Below, in pieces: positions 1 through 7,400 of a stretch of 9,541 nucleotides of DNA; position 1 is the first letter of the stretch, and each line of letters begins with the position of its first letter. Source of the stretch: Verrucomicrobiales bacterium (GTDB lineage: Bacteria > Verrucomicrobiota > Verrucomicrobiia > Verrucomicrobiales > SKLO01). The stretch is from the NCBI GenBank assembly GCA_007123195.1, contig SKLO01000277.1, forward strand, positions 1 through 9,541, read 5' to 3'. The notes under the pieces are model-generated. The model made no database searches. It had not been told where the DNA came from and was given only the letters and a program-made list of their open reading frames with translations. A program made the translations under genes and the position numbers.

Positions 1-15
1 GGTGGCGTGGAAGCT

Positions 16-930
16 TCAGCCGTCGATCGAAGCCGCGCCGCGCAGGCTCAACAGCCAGGGCAGCAGGCCGAGCGAGATGTAGAGCACCAGGGTCCACAGG
101 CCGGCGGCGGTTTCCAGGCTCTTGCCGGTGGTCTTGCCGGCGAGGAATCGTCGGCTTGCCAGCAGGCACAGCAGCAGCAGCGGCGCCATGCAGGCGGCAT
201 GCAGCCAGAGGGCATCGATCCTGGCCGCCGCCAGCAGCGAGCAGGCGAGGGTGAACCCCAGGCAGCCGATCCATGCCAGCACCGCGCCGTGCCGGCCCCA
301 CAAGCGGCTGTAGGTGGGAACGCCGGTCTCCTCGGCGTCGGGCTGGCGGATCTTGCGACCGAGTTCGATCACCAGTCCGTTGGCGAAGCTGGCGGCGAGA
401 AACGGCAGCAGCGCGACCTTGGGCGCAAGGCCCAGCGGCAGCCAGTAGGCGGCGGTGGCGTAGAGATCCACGATCGGCATGATCAGCATGTGGGTCCACA
501 GGTAGGTGATCGGCCGGGCGACCAGCCAGTCGCGGGCGAAGAATTCGACGCACATCAGGCCGAGGTAGAGCCAGGCCAGCAGCAGCACGAGCGCCAGCAG
601 GGGCTGATACCAGAGCGCCAGTGCCAGCTGGATGGCGCCGCCGGCGATGAACACGCGCCGCAATTCGGCGAGGGTCACCAGACCGCGCGGGACGGGCCGG
701 TAGGGGCGGTAGGCGGCGTCCTCGCCGGCGTCCTTGAACTCGTCGGCGATGCGGAGTTGGAGGAAGAACAGCAGCGAGGTGACGAACGCGACGACGAACG
801 GCATCGCGCCCGGCCGCGGGCCGCCTGTGAGCAGGGCGGCGTAGGTCACCGCGCAGGCGCTGAACGCCGCGATCAGGGGCGCGTGCGCCGCCAACGGAAA
901 CCGTTCCTTTTGGTAGATCCACCAGCGCAT
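16..930 (-). CDS. UbiA-superfamily prenyltransferase-like integral membrane protein
   Basis: 304-residue polytopic membrane protein with about eight hydrophobic segments and short loops, the usual length for the UbiA superfamily, whose members transfer prenyl chains to aromatic or other acceptors in the membrane. The first Asp-rich motif is seen at residues 59-85 (LRIADEFKDAGED followed by RPYRPVPRGLV, the typical Arg-Pro-x-x-Pro-R-G tail). The second is atypical: around residues 186-212 it reads VIELGRKIRQPDAEETGV then TYSRLWG, with E189 and D198/E200/E201 where a canonical DxxxD would be. This matches an uncharacterised UbiA-like subgroup rather than UbiA, MenA or a heme farnesyltransferase, so the substrate cannot be named. 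I start at the ATG at 928-930, just before the first membrane segment. The frame stays open upstream to an ATG at 1096-1098, with another at 994-996, but that extension is Pro/Ala-rich and unlike the family. No clear Shine-Dalgarno precedes the chosen start. It is divergent from the zinc-ribbon gene and shows no operon partner here. Confidence 0.82.
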   Translation of the reverse strand: MRWWIYQKERFPLAAHAPLIAAFSACAVTYAALLTGGPRPGAMPFVVAFVTSLLFFLQLRIADEFKDAGEDAAYRPYRPVPRGLVTLAELRRVFIAGGAIQLALALWYQPLLALVLLLAWLYLGLMCVEFFARDWLVARPITYLWTHMLIMPIVDLYATAAYWLPLGLAPKVALLPFLAASFANGLVIELGRKIRQPDAEETGVPTYSRLWGRHGAVLAWIGCLGFTLACSLLAAARIDALWLHAACMAPLLLLCLLASRRFLAGKTTGKSLETAAGLWTLVLYISLGLLPWLLSLRGAASIDG

Positions 931-1052
931 AAGGTGAAGGGGTCGCGGGGCGGCGCATGGTAGGGTGGCGGCGGCCGGGGCGCAATGCGGAAACATGGCA
1001 AGGCGGCCTCCCGGGTGGGCTGCGGGGGCAGGGGCGCGATTTTTTTGCAAGC

Positions 1053-1070
1053 CAATCGGGCTCAATCGGG
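1053..1070. repeat. Phased direct repeat CAATCGGG x2 in divergent intergenic region
   Basis: CAATCGGG occurs at 1053-1060 and again at 1063-1070, so the copies start exactly 10 bp apart, about one helical turn. They lie between the divergent starts at 930 and 1103, just after an AT-rich T7 run (1040-1046). The spacing is what tandem operator half-sites for a dimeric regulator often show. No regulator gene is adjacent and no convincing -35/-10 pair could be assigned on either strand, so a regulatory role is an inference. Confidence 0.35.
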
Positions 1071-1102
1071 TCAGAATAACCGGACTTGTCCACACCATCG
1101 CA

Positions 1103-1360
1103 ATGATGAGCGCCTTTACTTGTCATGCCTGCGGGCATCCCCTCTACAGCCGCAAGGCCGGATCGTGTTCGGTGTGTGGCGAGCCGATCGTGCAGGACCG
1201 GGCCCTGACCGCGGCGCAGCGGCAGGCGTTGGCGTCGCAGGTCGAGGACAGCAAGCAAAGGGCCGGGCGCGGCTGGCCGTGGAGAGGCGGCTCCGAGGAT
1301 GGCGCATTCACTTTCGGTGGTGATGGCGGCGGTGATGGCGGCGGCGGCTGTGATGGTTGA
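1103..1360 (+). CDS. Small zinc-ribbon protein with Gly/Asp-rich tail
   Basis: 85 residues. The N-terminus carries two CxxC knuckles, CHAC at residues 7-10 and CSVC at about 22-25, in the pattern C-x2-C-G-x-P-L-Y ... C-x2-C-G. This is a compact zinc ribbon expected to bind one Zn2+ through four cysteines. A short charged, probably helical segment follows (residues about 34-55, TAAQRQALASQVEDSKQ). The tail ends in a Gly/Asp run, FGGDGGGDGGGG then CDG, encoded partly by a perfect 12-bp tandem duplication at 1319-1342. Similar short proteins with a zinc ribbon and Gly-rich tail occur in Verrucomicrobiota with no known function. Two consecutive ATGs (1103 and 1106) could start it; neither has a good Shine-Dalgarno. 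The frame extends upstream to an ATG at 965, but that would run through the divergent promoter region and adds non-family sequence. Function unknown; nucleic-acid or protein binding is only a guess. Confidence 0.7.
   Translation: MMSAFTCHACGHPLYSRKAGSCSVCGEPIVQDRALTAAQRQALASQVEDSKQRAGRGWPWRGGSEDGAFTFGGDGGGDGGGGCDG
1319..1342 (+). repeat. 12-bp tandem duplication in coding tail
   Basis: GGTGATGGCGGC is repeated exactly at 1319-1330 and 1331-1342, in frame, encoding Gly-Asp-Gly-Gly twice at the end of the zinc-ribbon protein. A diverged GGCTGTGATGGT follows. It is a likely site of length variation by slippage. Confidence 0.8.
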
Positions 1361-1448
1361 CCGCTGTGGAGGGGGGGGTGGCCACGGCCTGCGCCGGTCA
1401 TGGCCGGAGGATGATGCGCTGGCGGCCGCACTGGTCCGCAGCAGGTCG

Positions 1449-1466
1449 TTTTACAGTGATTTTACA
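1449..1466 (+). promoter_or_regulatory. TTTTACA direct repeat upstream of VWA gene
   Basis: TTTTACA occurs at 1449-1455 and 1460-1466, 11 bp apart, in the only AT-rich patch of the 132-bp spacer ahead of the VWA gene (stop at 1360, start at 1493). TTTACA is a passable -35 element, but no good -10 lies 16-18 bp after either copy. It may be a promoter core or tandem binding site for the VWA gene; assignment is tentative. The rest of the spacer holds a G8 run at 1371-1378 and nothing else recognisable. Confidence 0.3.
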
Positions 1467-1492
1467 AGCCAAACGCGGTCAACTGGGGCAGG

Positions 1493-4336
1493 ATGCAAGG
1501 GATGAAATCCGCCCGTGTGAACACTGGACTGCGTGGGCCGGGCTGTGGTCGGCTGCTGATTTGGGCGCTGGCCTTGCCGGTCGCGCTGACGTTGCTGGCA
1601 TGGTCCGGCCAACCGCCGCGGGCGGGGATGGGGGGATGGAGCATTGCCATTACCACCGCGGCGGCGGTGGAGGCGGGCCCGCAGGCGGCCGCCGGGCCGC
1701 AAGACCCGCGGGTCGCGCAGGGCTGGCATCCAGGCGGCGAGTTGCCGGTGAGGGTGGAGGTGCGGTTGGCGCATCCGGTGGTGGCCGGCGACGCGGTGCA
1801 GCAGAGTTTTGTGTGGGTCGGCTTGATCGGTGAGGGGGATGAATCGGCTGGTCCGGGTTTCGGCCGGGGCGAGGTGCCGGCGGGCAACCGGCTGCCGGTC
1901 AATCTGGCGCTGGTGCTGGATCGATCCGCGACCATGCAGGGCGAGCGGTTGCGGCAGGCCTGCCAGGCGGTGGGGCGCGTGCTCGACTGGATGCAGCCTG
2001 ACGATGTGCTGGCGATTGTCGTTTACGATTCCAACGTGCAGGTGTTGCTGCCGGCGTCGCGCCAGGTGGACCAGGTGAGGGTGAGGCAGCTGCTCGACGA
2101 GCTGCAGGCTCGGGGCCACAGCAACCTGTTCGGCGGCATCACGCGCGGGGCGGCTGAGGTGCGCAAGTTCGCCTCCGGCGACCGTGTCAGCCGGGTGTTG
2201 CTGCTGTCCGACGGCAAGGCCACGATTGGTCCCGGCACGCCGAAGGCGCTGGGGGAACTCGGGGCCTCGCTGCACAAGGAGGGCATCTCGGTGTCCACGA
2301 TCGGGCTCGGGTTGGATTACAACGAGGATCTGATGGTGGAACTGGCGGCGCGCAGCCATGGCAACCATCACTTTGTCGAGCAACCGGAGGACCTGGCCGA
2401 GGCGTTCGAGGCCGAGTTGCGCCAACTGGATACGGTGGCGGCGACCGACGTGGTGTTGCTGCTGGAGTTTGCCCCCGGGGTGACCCCGGTGCGCTCGCTG
2501 GGACGGCCGGTGGAGATCACCGGCAACCAGGTGACCGCGCGGTTTGGTCAGGTATCGTGGCAGCAGGAGACGGCGCTGCTGCTGGAGGTGAGCATCGATC
2601 CGGCCGAGGTGGATGAGTCCGCGCCGGTGGTCACTGCCAAAGTCGCACCGGTGACGGTGGCTTGGGGCATGCCGCAACGGAGCGCGGTGGGAGGGTATCA
2701 AAACATGGCGCGGCCTCGATCGCAGGCGCCGCCGCCCCCCCAGCTCACGGGACTGGTAGAGGGCACGGATTCTCCCGGGGACGACGTGTTCGGCCTCGCA
2801 CCGGAAGCGGCCGCGGGCGGGGCCGGGGAAATGGTGTTGCGGGCGATGGCCGCAGCGGCGCCTGCTGCTCCGGCTCCGGCTCCGGCTCCGGCGACTGCGC
2901 TCGCTGAACCCCTGCCGCCGCTGGCCCCCGGCGTCGTGGCGGGGCAGGATGAGTTGGCGCCCGGCGCCAACGGGGGTGCCGAGCCGACACGACGACTCGG
3001 GGCTGGCGCCATGGAATCGGCAACCTTGGGCACGGCCGTCGCGGCGGCTGACGCCTTGCAGCAGGCGGCGGGCAGCCTGGCTGACGAAGGTCGAATGGAT
3101 CAAGGCATCGCGTCAGGGCTCACGGTCGAGCAGGAAGCCGCGCCGGAGGCGGCGATGCCCGCGGAAGAGACAGCTGCCGTCGGGCGAGCGGAGGCAGTGC
3201 CCCGGCCCGAGATCGCGCCGATCTCCGGACCGGAGCGGGCGGAGGCCGCGCGGTCCGGGCGCTCGATCCAGTTGGATGAGGCCGACCACCTGATCCTGGC
3301 CGAGCCCATGGTGGAGGGGCAGGGCCAACTACGGGAGGTCGGTCGGGGCGCCTTCGCGGACGACCCGGAGCCGTTGACGCGAATCGATGCCGCCACGGCG
3401 ATGGCGGCCGATCGGCCGGAAGTGGGTGACGCGGAGCCGCCGGAGCCGATGGCCGTGCGCGCCATGGGCCCGGATGAAGCCCGGGATGAGCGCCGCCGGG
3501 CGGGGGTGGATCTGGTGGACGGCGCGGAACCGGTGCAGCCGACCGCCGAAACGGCCGCGGCACCGATGCCGGAGCTGGCCATGGATGCGGACGCGGAGCT
3601 GACGGAGGCCCCGGATCGGGCGGCATTGGGGGTACCGGCTGTGCCGGGCGAGGCGTTGGCGGAAGCAGGCGAAAGTCTGATGGATGCAGAAGCGGCGGAG
3701 ATGGTTCTGGCCGATGACGGGGGAGCCGGCGGCGCGGTCGCTGCGGACTTGGAAGACCGGTCCGGGGAATTTACCGCGGCCGCGGAACCAGACGCATCGC
3801 GCCGCGCCACGCCTCAGGCCCGGTTCCGAGGGCAGGGTCAGGCTGTTCCGGCCACCGAGGACGCGCCGCGGCTGCGGTTCAGCGCCGATCCCGGGGAAGT
3901 GGAGTTGAACACCGACACCTCGGTGCTGGCGGCGGCGATGGAGCAGCAGGCCCGGCGGCAGAGCGAGCTGGCGATCGAACTGCGCGATGCCGGCGAGATC
4001 GAGCGGGCCGAGGAACTGCTGCGGCTGAACACACAGGAACTGGAGGACCTGTCGCAGCGTTATGACGACCCCGGTTTGCAGCAGCAGGCGATGTTCAATC
4101 GGAGGGACGCCGACAGCGTCGGCAAGACCGGCGCCGAATGGGAGCGCCAGCGCAAGGTGATGCGGGCGCGCAACATGTTGGTCGAGCAATACGGCAGCCT
4201 GCCGCAGCTTGGGGGGCAGCCGGATGCAGCCGCCGGTGCCGGGGACGCCGCGCTGGCGGAGGATGAGGTGGACGAGGCGGCGGCGGACCAGCACGATGAG
4301 GCTCAGTCCCGGAGCGATGGCCAACCGGGATCGTGA
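1493..4336 (+). CDS. Membrane-anchored VWA-domain protein with long low-complexity region
   Basis: 947 residues. Residues 1-20 are basic and 21-38 hydrophobic (LLIWALALPVALTLLAW), giving a signal anchor or signal peptide. A VWA domain spans about 136-310, a metal-dependent protein-interaction fold. Its MIDAS motif reads D143-R-S145-A-T147 instead of the usual DxSGS, with S210 (GHSNLFGG) in the usual Thr position and D240 (LLLSDGKAT) intact; hydroxyls are kept, so divalent-metal binding remains likely. A beta-rich segment follows to about 390. Residues about 405-790 are acidic Ala/Pro/Glu/Gly/Met-rich low-complexity sequence, probably disordered, including an AP repeat from a hexanucleotide tandem. 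The C-terminus (about 800-905) is charged and helical (SELAIELRDAGEIERAEELL ... WERQRKVMRARNML), then an acidic tail. The overall type recalls bacterial Ca-activated-chloride-channel-like VWA proteins, without a recognisable YfbK-type tail. An ATG at 1502 (residue 4) is an equally good start. It lies 94 bp ahead of the copper protein, possibly co-transcribed. The ligand is unknown. Confidence 0.85.
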   Translation: MQGMKSARVNTGLRGPGCGRLLIWALALPVALTLLAWSGQPPRAGMGGWSIAITTAAAVEAGPQAAAGPQDPRVAQGWHPGGELPVRVEVRLAHPVVAGDAVQQSFVWVGLIGEGDESAGPGFGRGEVPAGNRLPVNLALVLDRSATMQGERLRQACQAVGRVLDWMQPDDVLAIVVYDSNVQVLLPASRQVDQVRVRQLLDELQARGHSNLFGGITRGAAEVRKFASGDRVSRVLLLSDGKATIGPGTPKALGELGASLHKEGISVSTIGLGLDYNEDLMVELAARSHGNHHFVEQPEDLAEAFEAELRQLDTVAATDVVLLLEFAPGVTPVRSLGRPVEITGNQVTARFGQVSWQQETALLLEVSIDPAEVDESAPVVTAKVAPVTVAWGMPQRSAVGGYQNMARPRSQAPPPPQLTGLVEGTDSPGDDVFGLAPEAAAGGAGEMVLRAMAAAAPAAPAPAPAPATALAEPLPPLAPGVVAGQDELAPGANGGAEPTRRLGAGAMESATLGTAVAAADALQQAAGSLADEGRMDQGIASGLTVEQEAAPEAAMPAEETAAVGRAEAVPRPEIAPISGPERAEAARSGRSIQLDEADHLILAEPMVEGQGQLREVGRGAFADDPEPLTRIDAATAMAADRPEVGDAEPPEPMAVRAMGPDEARDERRRAGVDLVDGAEPVQPTAETAAAPMPELAMDADAELTEAPDRAALGVPAVPGEALAEAGESLMDAEAAEMVLADDGGAGGAVAADLEDRSGEFTAAAEPDASRRATPQARFRGQGQAVPATEDAPRLRFSADPGEVELNTDTSVLAAAMEQQARRQSELAIELRDAGEIERAEELLRLNTQELEDLSQRYDDPGLQQQAMFNRRDADSVGKTGAEWERQRKVMRARNMLVEQYGSLPQLGGQPDAAAGAGDAALAEDEVDEAAADQHDEAQSRSDGQPGS
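2867..2890 (+). repeat. (GCTCCG)4 hexanucleotide tandem, codes for Ala-Pro repeat
   Basis: Four perfect GCTCCG units in frame encode Ala-Pro x4 (residues 459-466) inside the disordered region of the VWA protein. Slippage here would change length without breaking frame. The Pro-Ala stretch probably acts as a stiff spacer. Confidence 0.85.
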
Positions 4337-4363
4337 TCGTGACCGCGGGCGTGACCTCCCGCC

Positions 4364-4377
4364 CCGGAATGGTCCGG
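4364..4377 (+). other. Small hairpin between VWA and multidomain genes
   Basis: CCGGA (4364-4368), loop ATGG, TCCGG (4373-4377) forms a 5-bp perfect stem in the 94-bp spacer. There is no U-run, so it is a poor intrinsic terminator and does not argue against co-transcription of the flanking genes. A further 6-bp inverted repeat, TCCCGG/CCGGGA (4307-4312 and 4325-4330), overlaps the end of the VWA reading frame. Both may be chance in such GC-rich DNA. Confidence 0.25.
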
Positions 4378-4430
4378 TGGATGGAGCGGGCGCTTGTGAC
4401 GGCGGGTCAGCCGGGGCATGATGGGCGCTG

Positions 4431-7400
4431 ATGAAGATTGATTTCCCCCTTGTTCCCCGGGCCGGCTGGTTGGCGAACTCGTGCCGGACCTGCGGTTTGC
4501 TGGCGGCGGTGAGCATGCTGGCAACGCTGATGCTGCCGGGCCAGCAGCAGGAACGCGAGGCCGAACCCGCTGACGGGGGCGCGGACCAGAGACTGAGCCT
4601 GTTCGCCCGCGACAATCTGGTAGCCTGGTGCGTGGTCCCGTTCGACGCGGCCAAGCGTGGCCCCGACGAACGGGCGGCGATGCTGGCCGAGCTGGGTTTG
4701 AGGCGTTTGGCCTACGATTATCGCGCCGAGCAGGTGCCGCAGTTCGACGAGGAAATGGAGGCGCTCAAGCGGCATGGCATTGAGCTGACGGCGTGGTGGT
4801 TTCCGCGCACGCTCAACGACGAGGCCAGGCTGATCCTCGAGGTGCTGAAACGCCACGGCATATCGACCCAGCTGTGGGTCACCGGCGGCGCGGAGCCGGT
4901 GGCGGACGAGGCCGCGCATGTCGAGCGGGTTCGCCGCGAGGTCGAGCGGCTGCGGCCGATCGCCGAGGCGGCGGCGGCACAGGACTGCCAATTGGCCCTT
5001 TACAACCACGGCGGCTGGTTCGGCCAGCCCGAGCACCAGATCGAGATCATCGAGGCGCTGGGGATGGACAACGTGGGCATTGTTTATAACCTGCACCACG
5101 GCCACGAGCACAGCGACCGGTTTGAGGACCTGCTTGGCCGCATGCGGCCGCACCTGTTGGCGCTCAATCTCAACGGCATGATGACCGGACCCGAGCGGGC
5201 GGAATGGAAGATCATGCCGCTTGGTCAGGGTGACATCGATCTGCGCTTGCTGCGCATCATTGCCGGATCAGGCTACGACGGCCCGATCGGCCTGCTCGAT
5301 CACGATCATCAGGCCGACGCGCGCGAGCGGTTGCTGGACAATCTCGACGGCCTCGAATGGCTGCTGCCGCAGTTGGCCGGGGATCCGCCTCCGGGGCCGC
5401 GGCCGCAGCCGCGCAGTTGGCGCATGCCAGGGCCTCCGCCGGTTGACGAGGAACCCTTCGAAGCCGCGCCGCTGGTGCCGCGGAACCGTCCGCTGCACCG
5501 GTTGGAGGTCAACCGGGAACGCATTTACGACTTCTACGCCAAGCAGGCGCGGAGGGTGCTCGAGACCGGGGTCCAGCCGACGCTGCTGGGTGATTTTCCG
5601 GGGATTGAAGGCGAGCGCCACGGGCACTGGGGAACCCAGAACGAGGACTACTGGAGGGACGACCGCTGGCACAAGGCCGATCCCGGGCCGGTGATGGCGG
5701 GTGTGGTGCACCTGCCCGGGGGAGCGGTGGCCAAGGCGGTCTGCCTGCGGCTGATCGAGGAAGGCGGGGGCGGCGGCGATGAGTGGCTGGCGGTGTTCGA
5801 CCCGGCCAGCCTCAGTTTTCCATGGGTTTCAAGAAGTGGCTTTGTCAGAGTGACGCCGGTGCGGCGCGGGCTGATCGACGGCCTGCGCCTGCCGGAGGGC
5901 GCGCAACCGGTCGACGTGGAGATGCCCGGGATCGGTGGCATGGACTATCTGGGCTACCATCGCATCGGCGACCGGGTGGTGTTTGCCCTCAGGCCGGGCG
6001 ACGACCGGGCCACCGACGGCGACCCCGGCGAGTGGTGGCTGACGATCGAGGTGGACGGCGGACGGCCCCAGGTGGCGCTGGCGCCGCGCGAAGGCCACCC
6101 GCTGGAGCAGGCCCTGCGCGAGGCGCCGCCGCAGTGGCCGGAGGAGATGGTGACTGCCGGCGTGCTTGGCGACGGCGAACCCTACGCGATCGACACCATC
6201 CCGCTGCCATTCGACAATCCCCACGGCACACTGTGGATGATCGGCGACCACGATTTTTTTGACAACGGAGACGCGGTGGTCAGCACGATCACCGGCGAGG
6301 TGTGGATGGTTTCGGGGCTCGACGCCAGCCTGGCCGAGGTTCGCTGGCGGCGATTCGCCACCGGATTGCACCAGCCCATGGGGGTGCGCGTGGTGGGCGA
6401 CGCCGTTTATGTGCTTGGCAGGGACCAGTTGACACGCCTGCACGATCTCAACGGCAACGGCGAAGCCGACTGGTATGAGAACGTGAACAACGCCCTGACC
6501 ACCTCCACGTCCGGGCACGACTACGTCATCGGCCTGGAAGCGGACGACGAGGGGTGGTTCTACTTCACCTCCGGCAACCAGGGTCTGTGCCGGATGAATG
6601 CCGACGGCGGCTTCGAGGTGCTGGCGCGCGGGTTCCGCAATCCCAACGGCATTGGCCGGCTGCCGGACGGCAAGCTGACGACGTCGGTGCAGGAGGGCGA
6701 CTGGACCCCGGCCTCGATGCTCTATCAGGTGGATGAGTCGGGCGGCTTTCATGGCTACCCGGGACCGCCGGCCGAGGGGGTGCAGGTGCGCCCGCCGCTG
6801 GTGTATCTGCCGCGTGGCGTGGACAACTCGTCCGGCGGGCAGGTGTTTGCCGATGATCCTCGTTGGGGTCCGCTGGCCGGACAGTTGATCCATCTGTCGC
6901 CCGGATACGGCCTCGCTTGCCTGGTGTTGCGTCAGGAAGTGAACGGGGTCTCGCAGGGTGCTGCGGTCGAACTGCCCGGTGATTTCCGCTCCGGCGTGCA
7001 GCGGGCGCGGGTGAACCCGCGGGACGGCCAGGTTTATGTCAGCGGAATGCTGGGTTGGGGCAGCTACACCGAGGAGGACGGTTGCTTCAACCGCCTGCGC
7101 CACCAGCCGGCTCCGGGTGATGCCCGGGGTGATGCGCCATCGTGGCCGTTGCCGGTGGGGTTCGAAGCGCGTGAGAACGGAGTGCTGGTGGAGTTCGCCG
7201 AGCCGCTTGACGCCGCCGTGGCCGGGGACGCCCGGCGTCACTTTGCGCAATGCTGGAATTATCGTTATTCAAACGCCTACGGCTCGCGCGAGTATTCGCT
7301 GCGCTGGCCGGACCGGCCCGGGCACGATGTGCTCGAGGTCACCGGCGCGCACCTCGACCGCGACGGTCGGCGGTTGTTTCTGGAAATCCCGCGGCTGACC

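Noticed and set aside
7..963. Open frame on the plus strand opposite the UbiA-like gene
   Set aside because: Gln/Gly/Ala-rich product with no domain; the minus-strand frame has clear membrane segments and UbiA motifs.
931..1098. 56-codon N-terminal extension of the UbiA-like frame
   Set aside because: Pro/Ala-rich, overlaps the regulatory spacer and is not part of the family; the ATG at 930 directly precedes the first membrane segment.
1371..1378. G8 homopolymer as a possible phase-variation tract
   Set aside because: It lies after the zinc-ribbon stop and well before the VWA start, so slippage would not change any reading frame; it could at most alter promoter spacing.
1451..3103. 550-codon open frame on the minus strand inside the VWA gene
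   Set aside because: His/Arg/Gln-rich composition typical of antisense GC-rich shadows; the plus strand encodes a recognisable VWA domain.
4482..4496. C-R-T-C near the N-terminus of the copper-fusion protein as a heme or disulfide motif
   Set aside because: No His follows to make CxxCH, and it lies within the hydrophobic export segment, which is not in the mature domain.
3329..4654. 441-codon open frame on the minus strand across the VWA C-terminus and the next gene start
   Set aside because: Arg/Pro/His-rich, crosses two real gene boundaries, no family features.
5829..7250. 473-codon open frame on the minus strand inside the copper-fusion gene
   Set aside because: Antisense to well-conserved DUF6797 and propeller motifs; composition is shadow-like.
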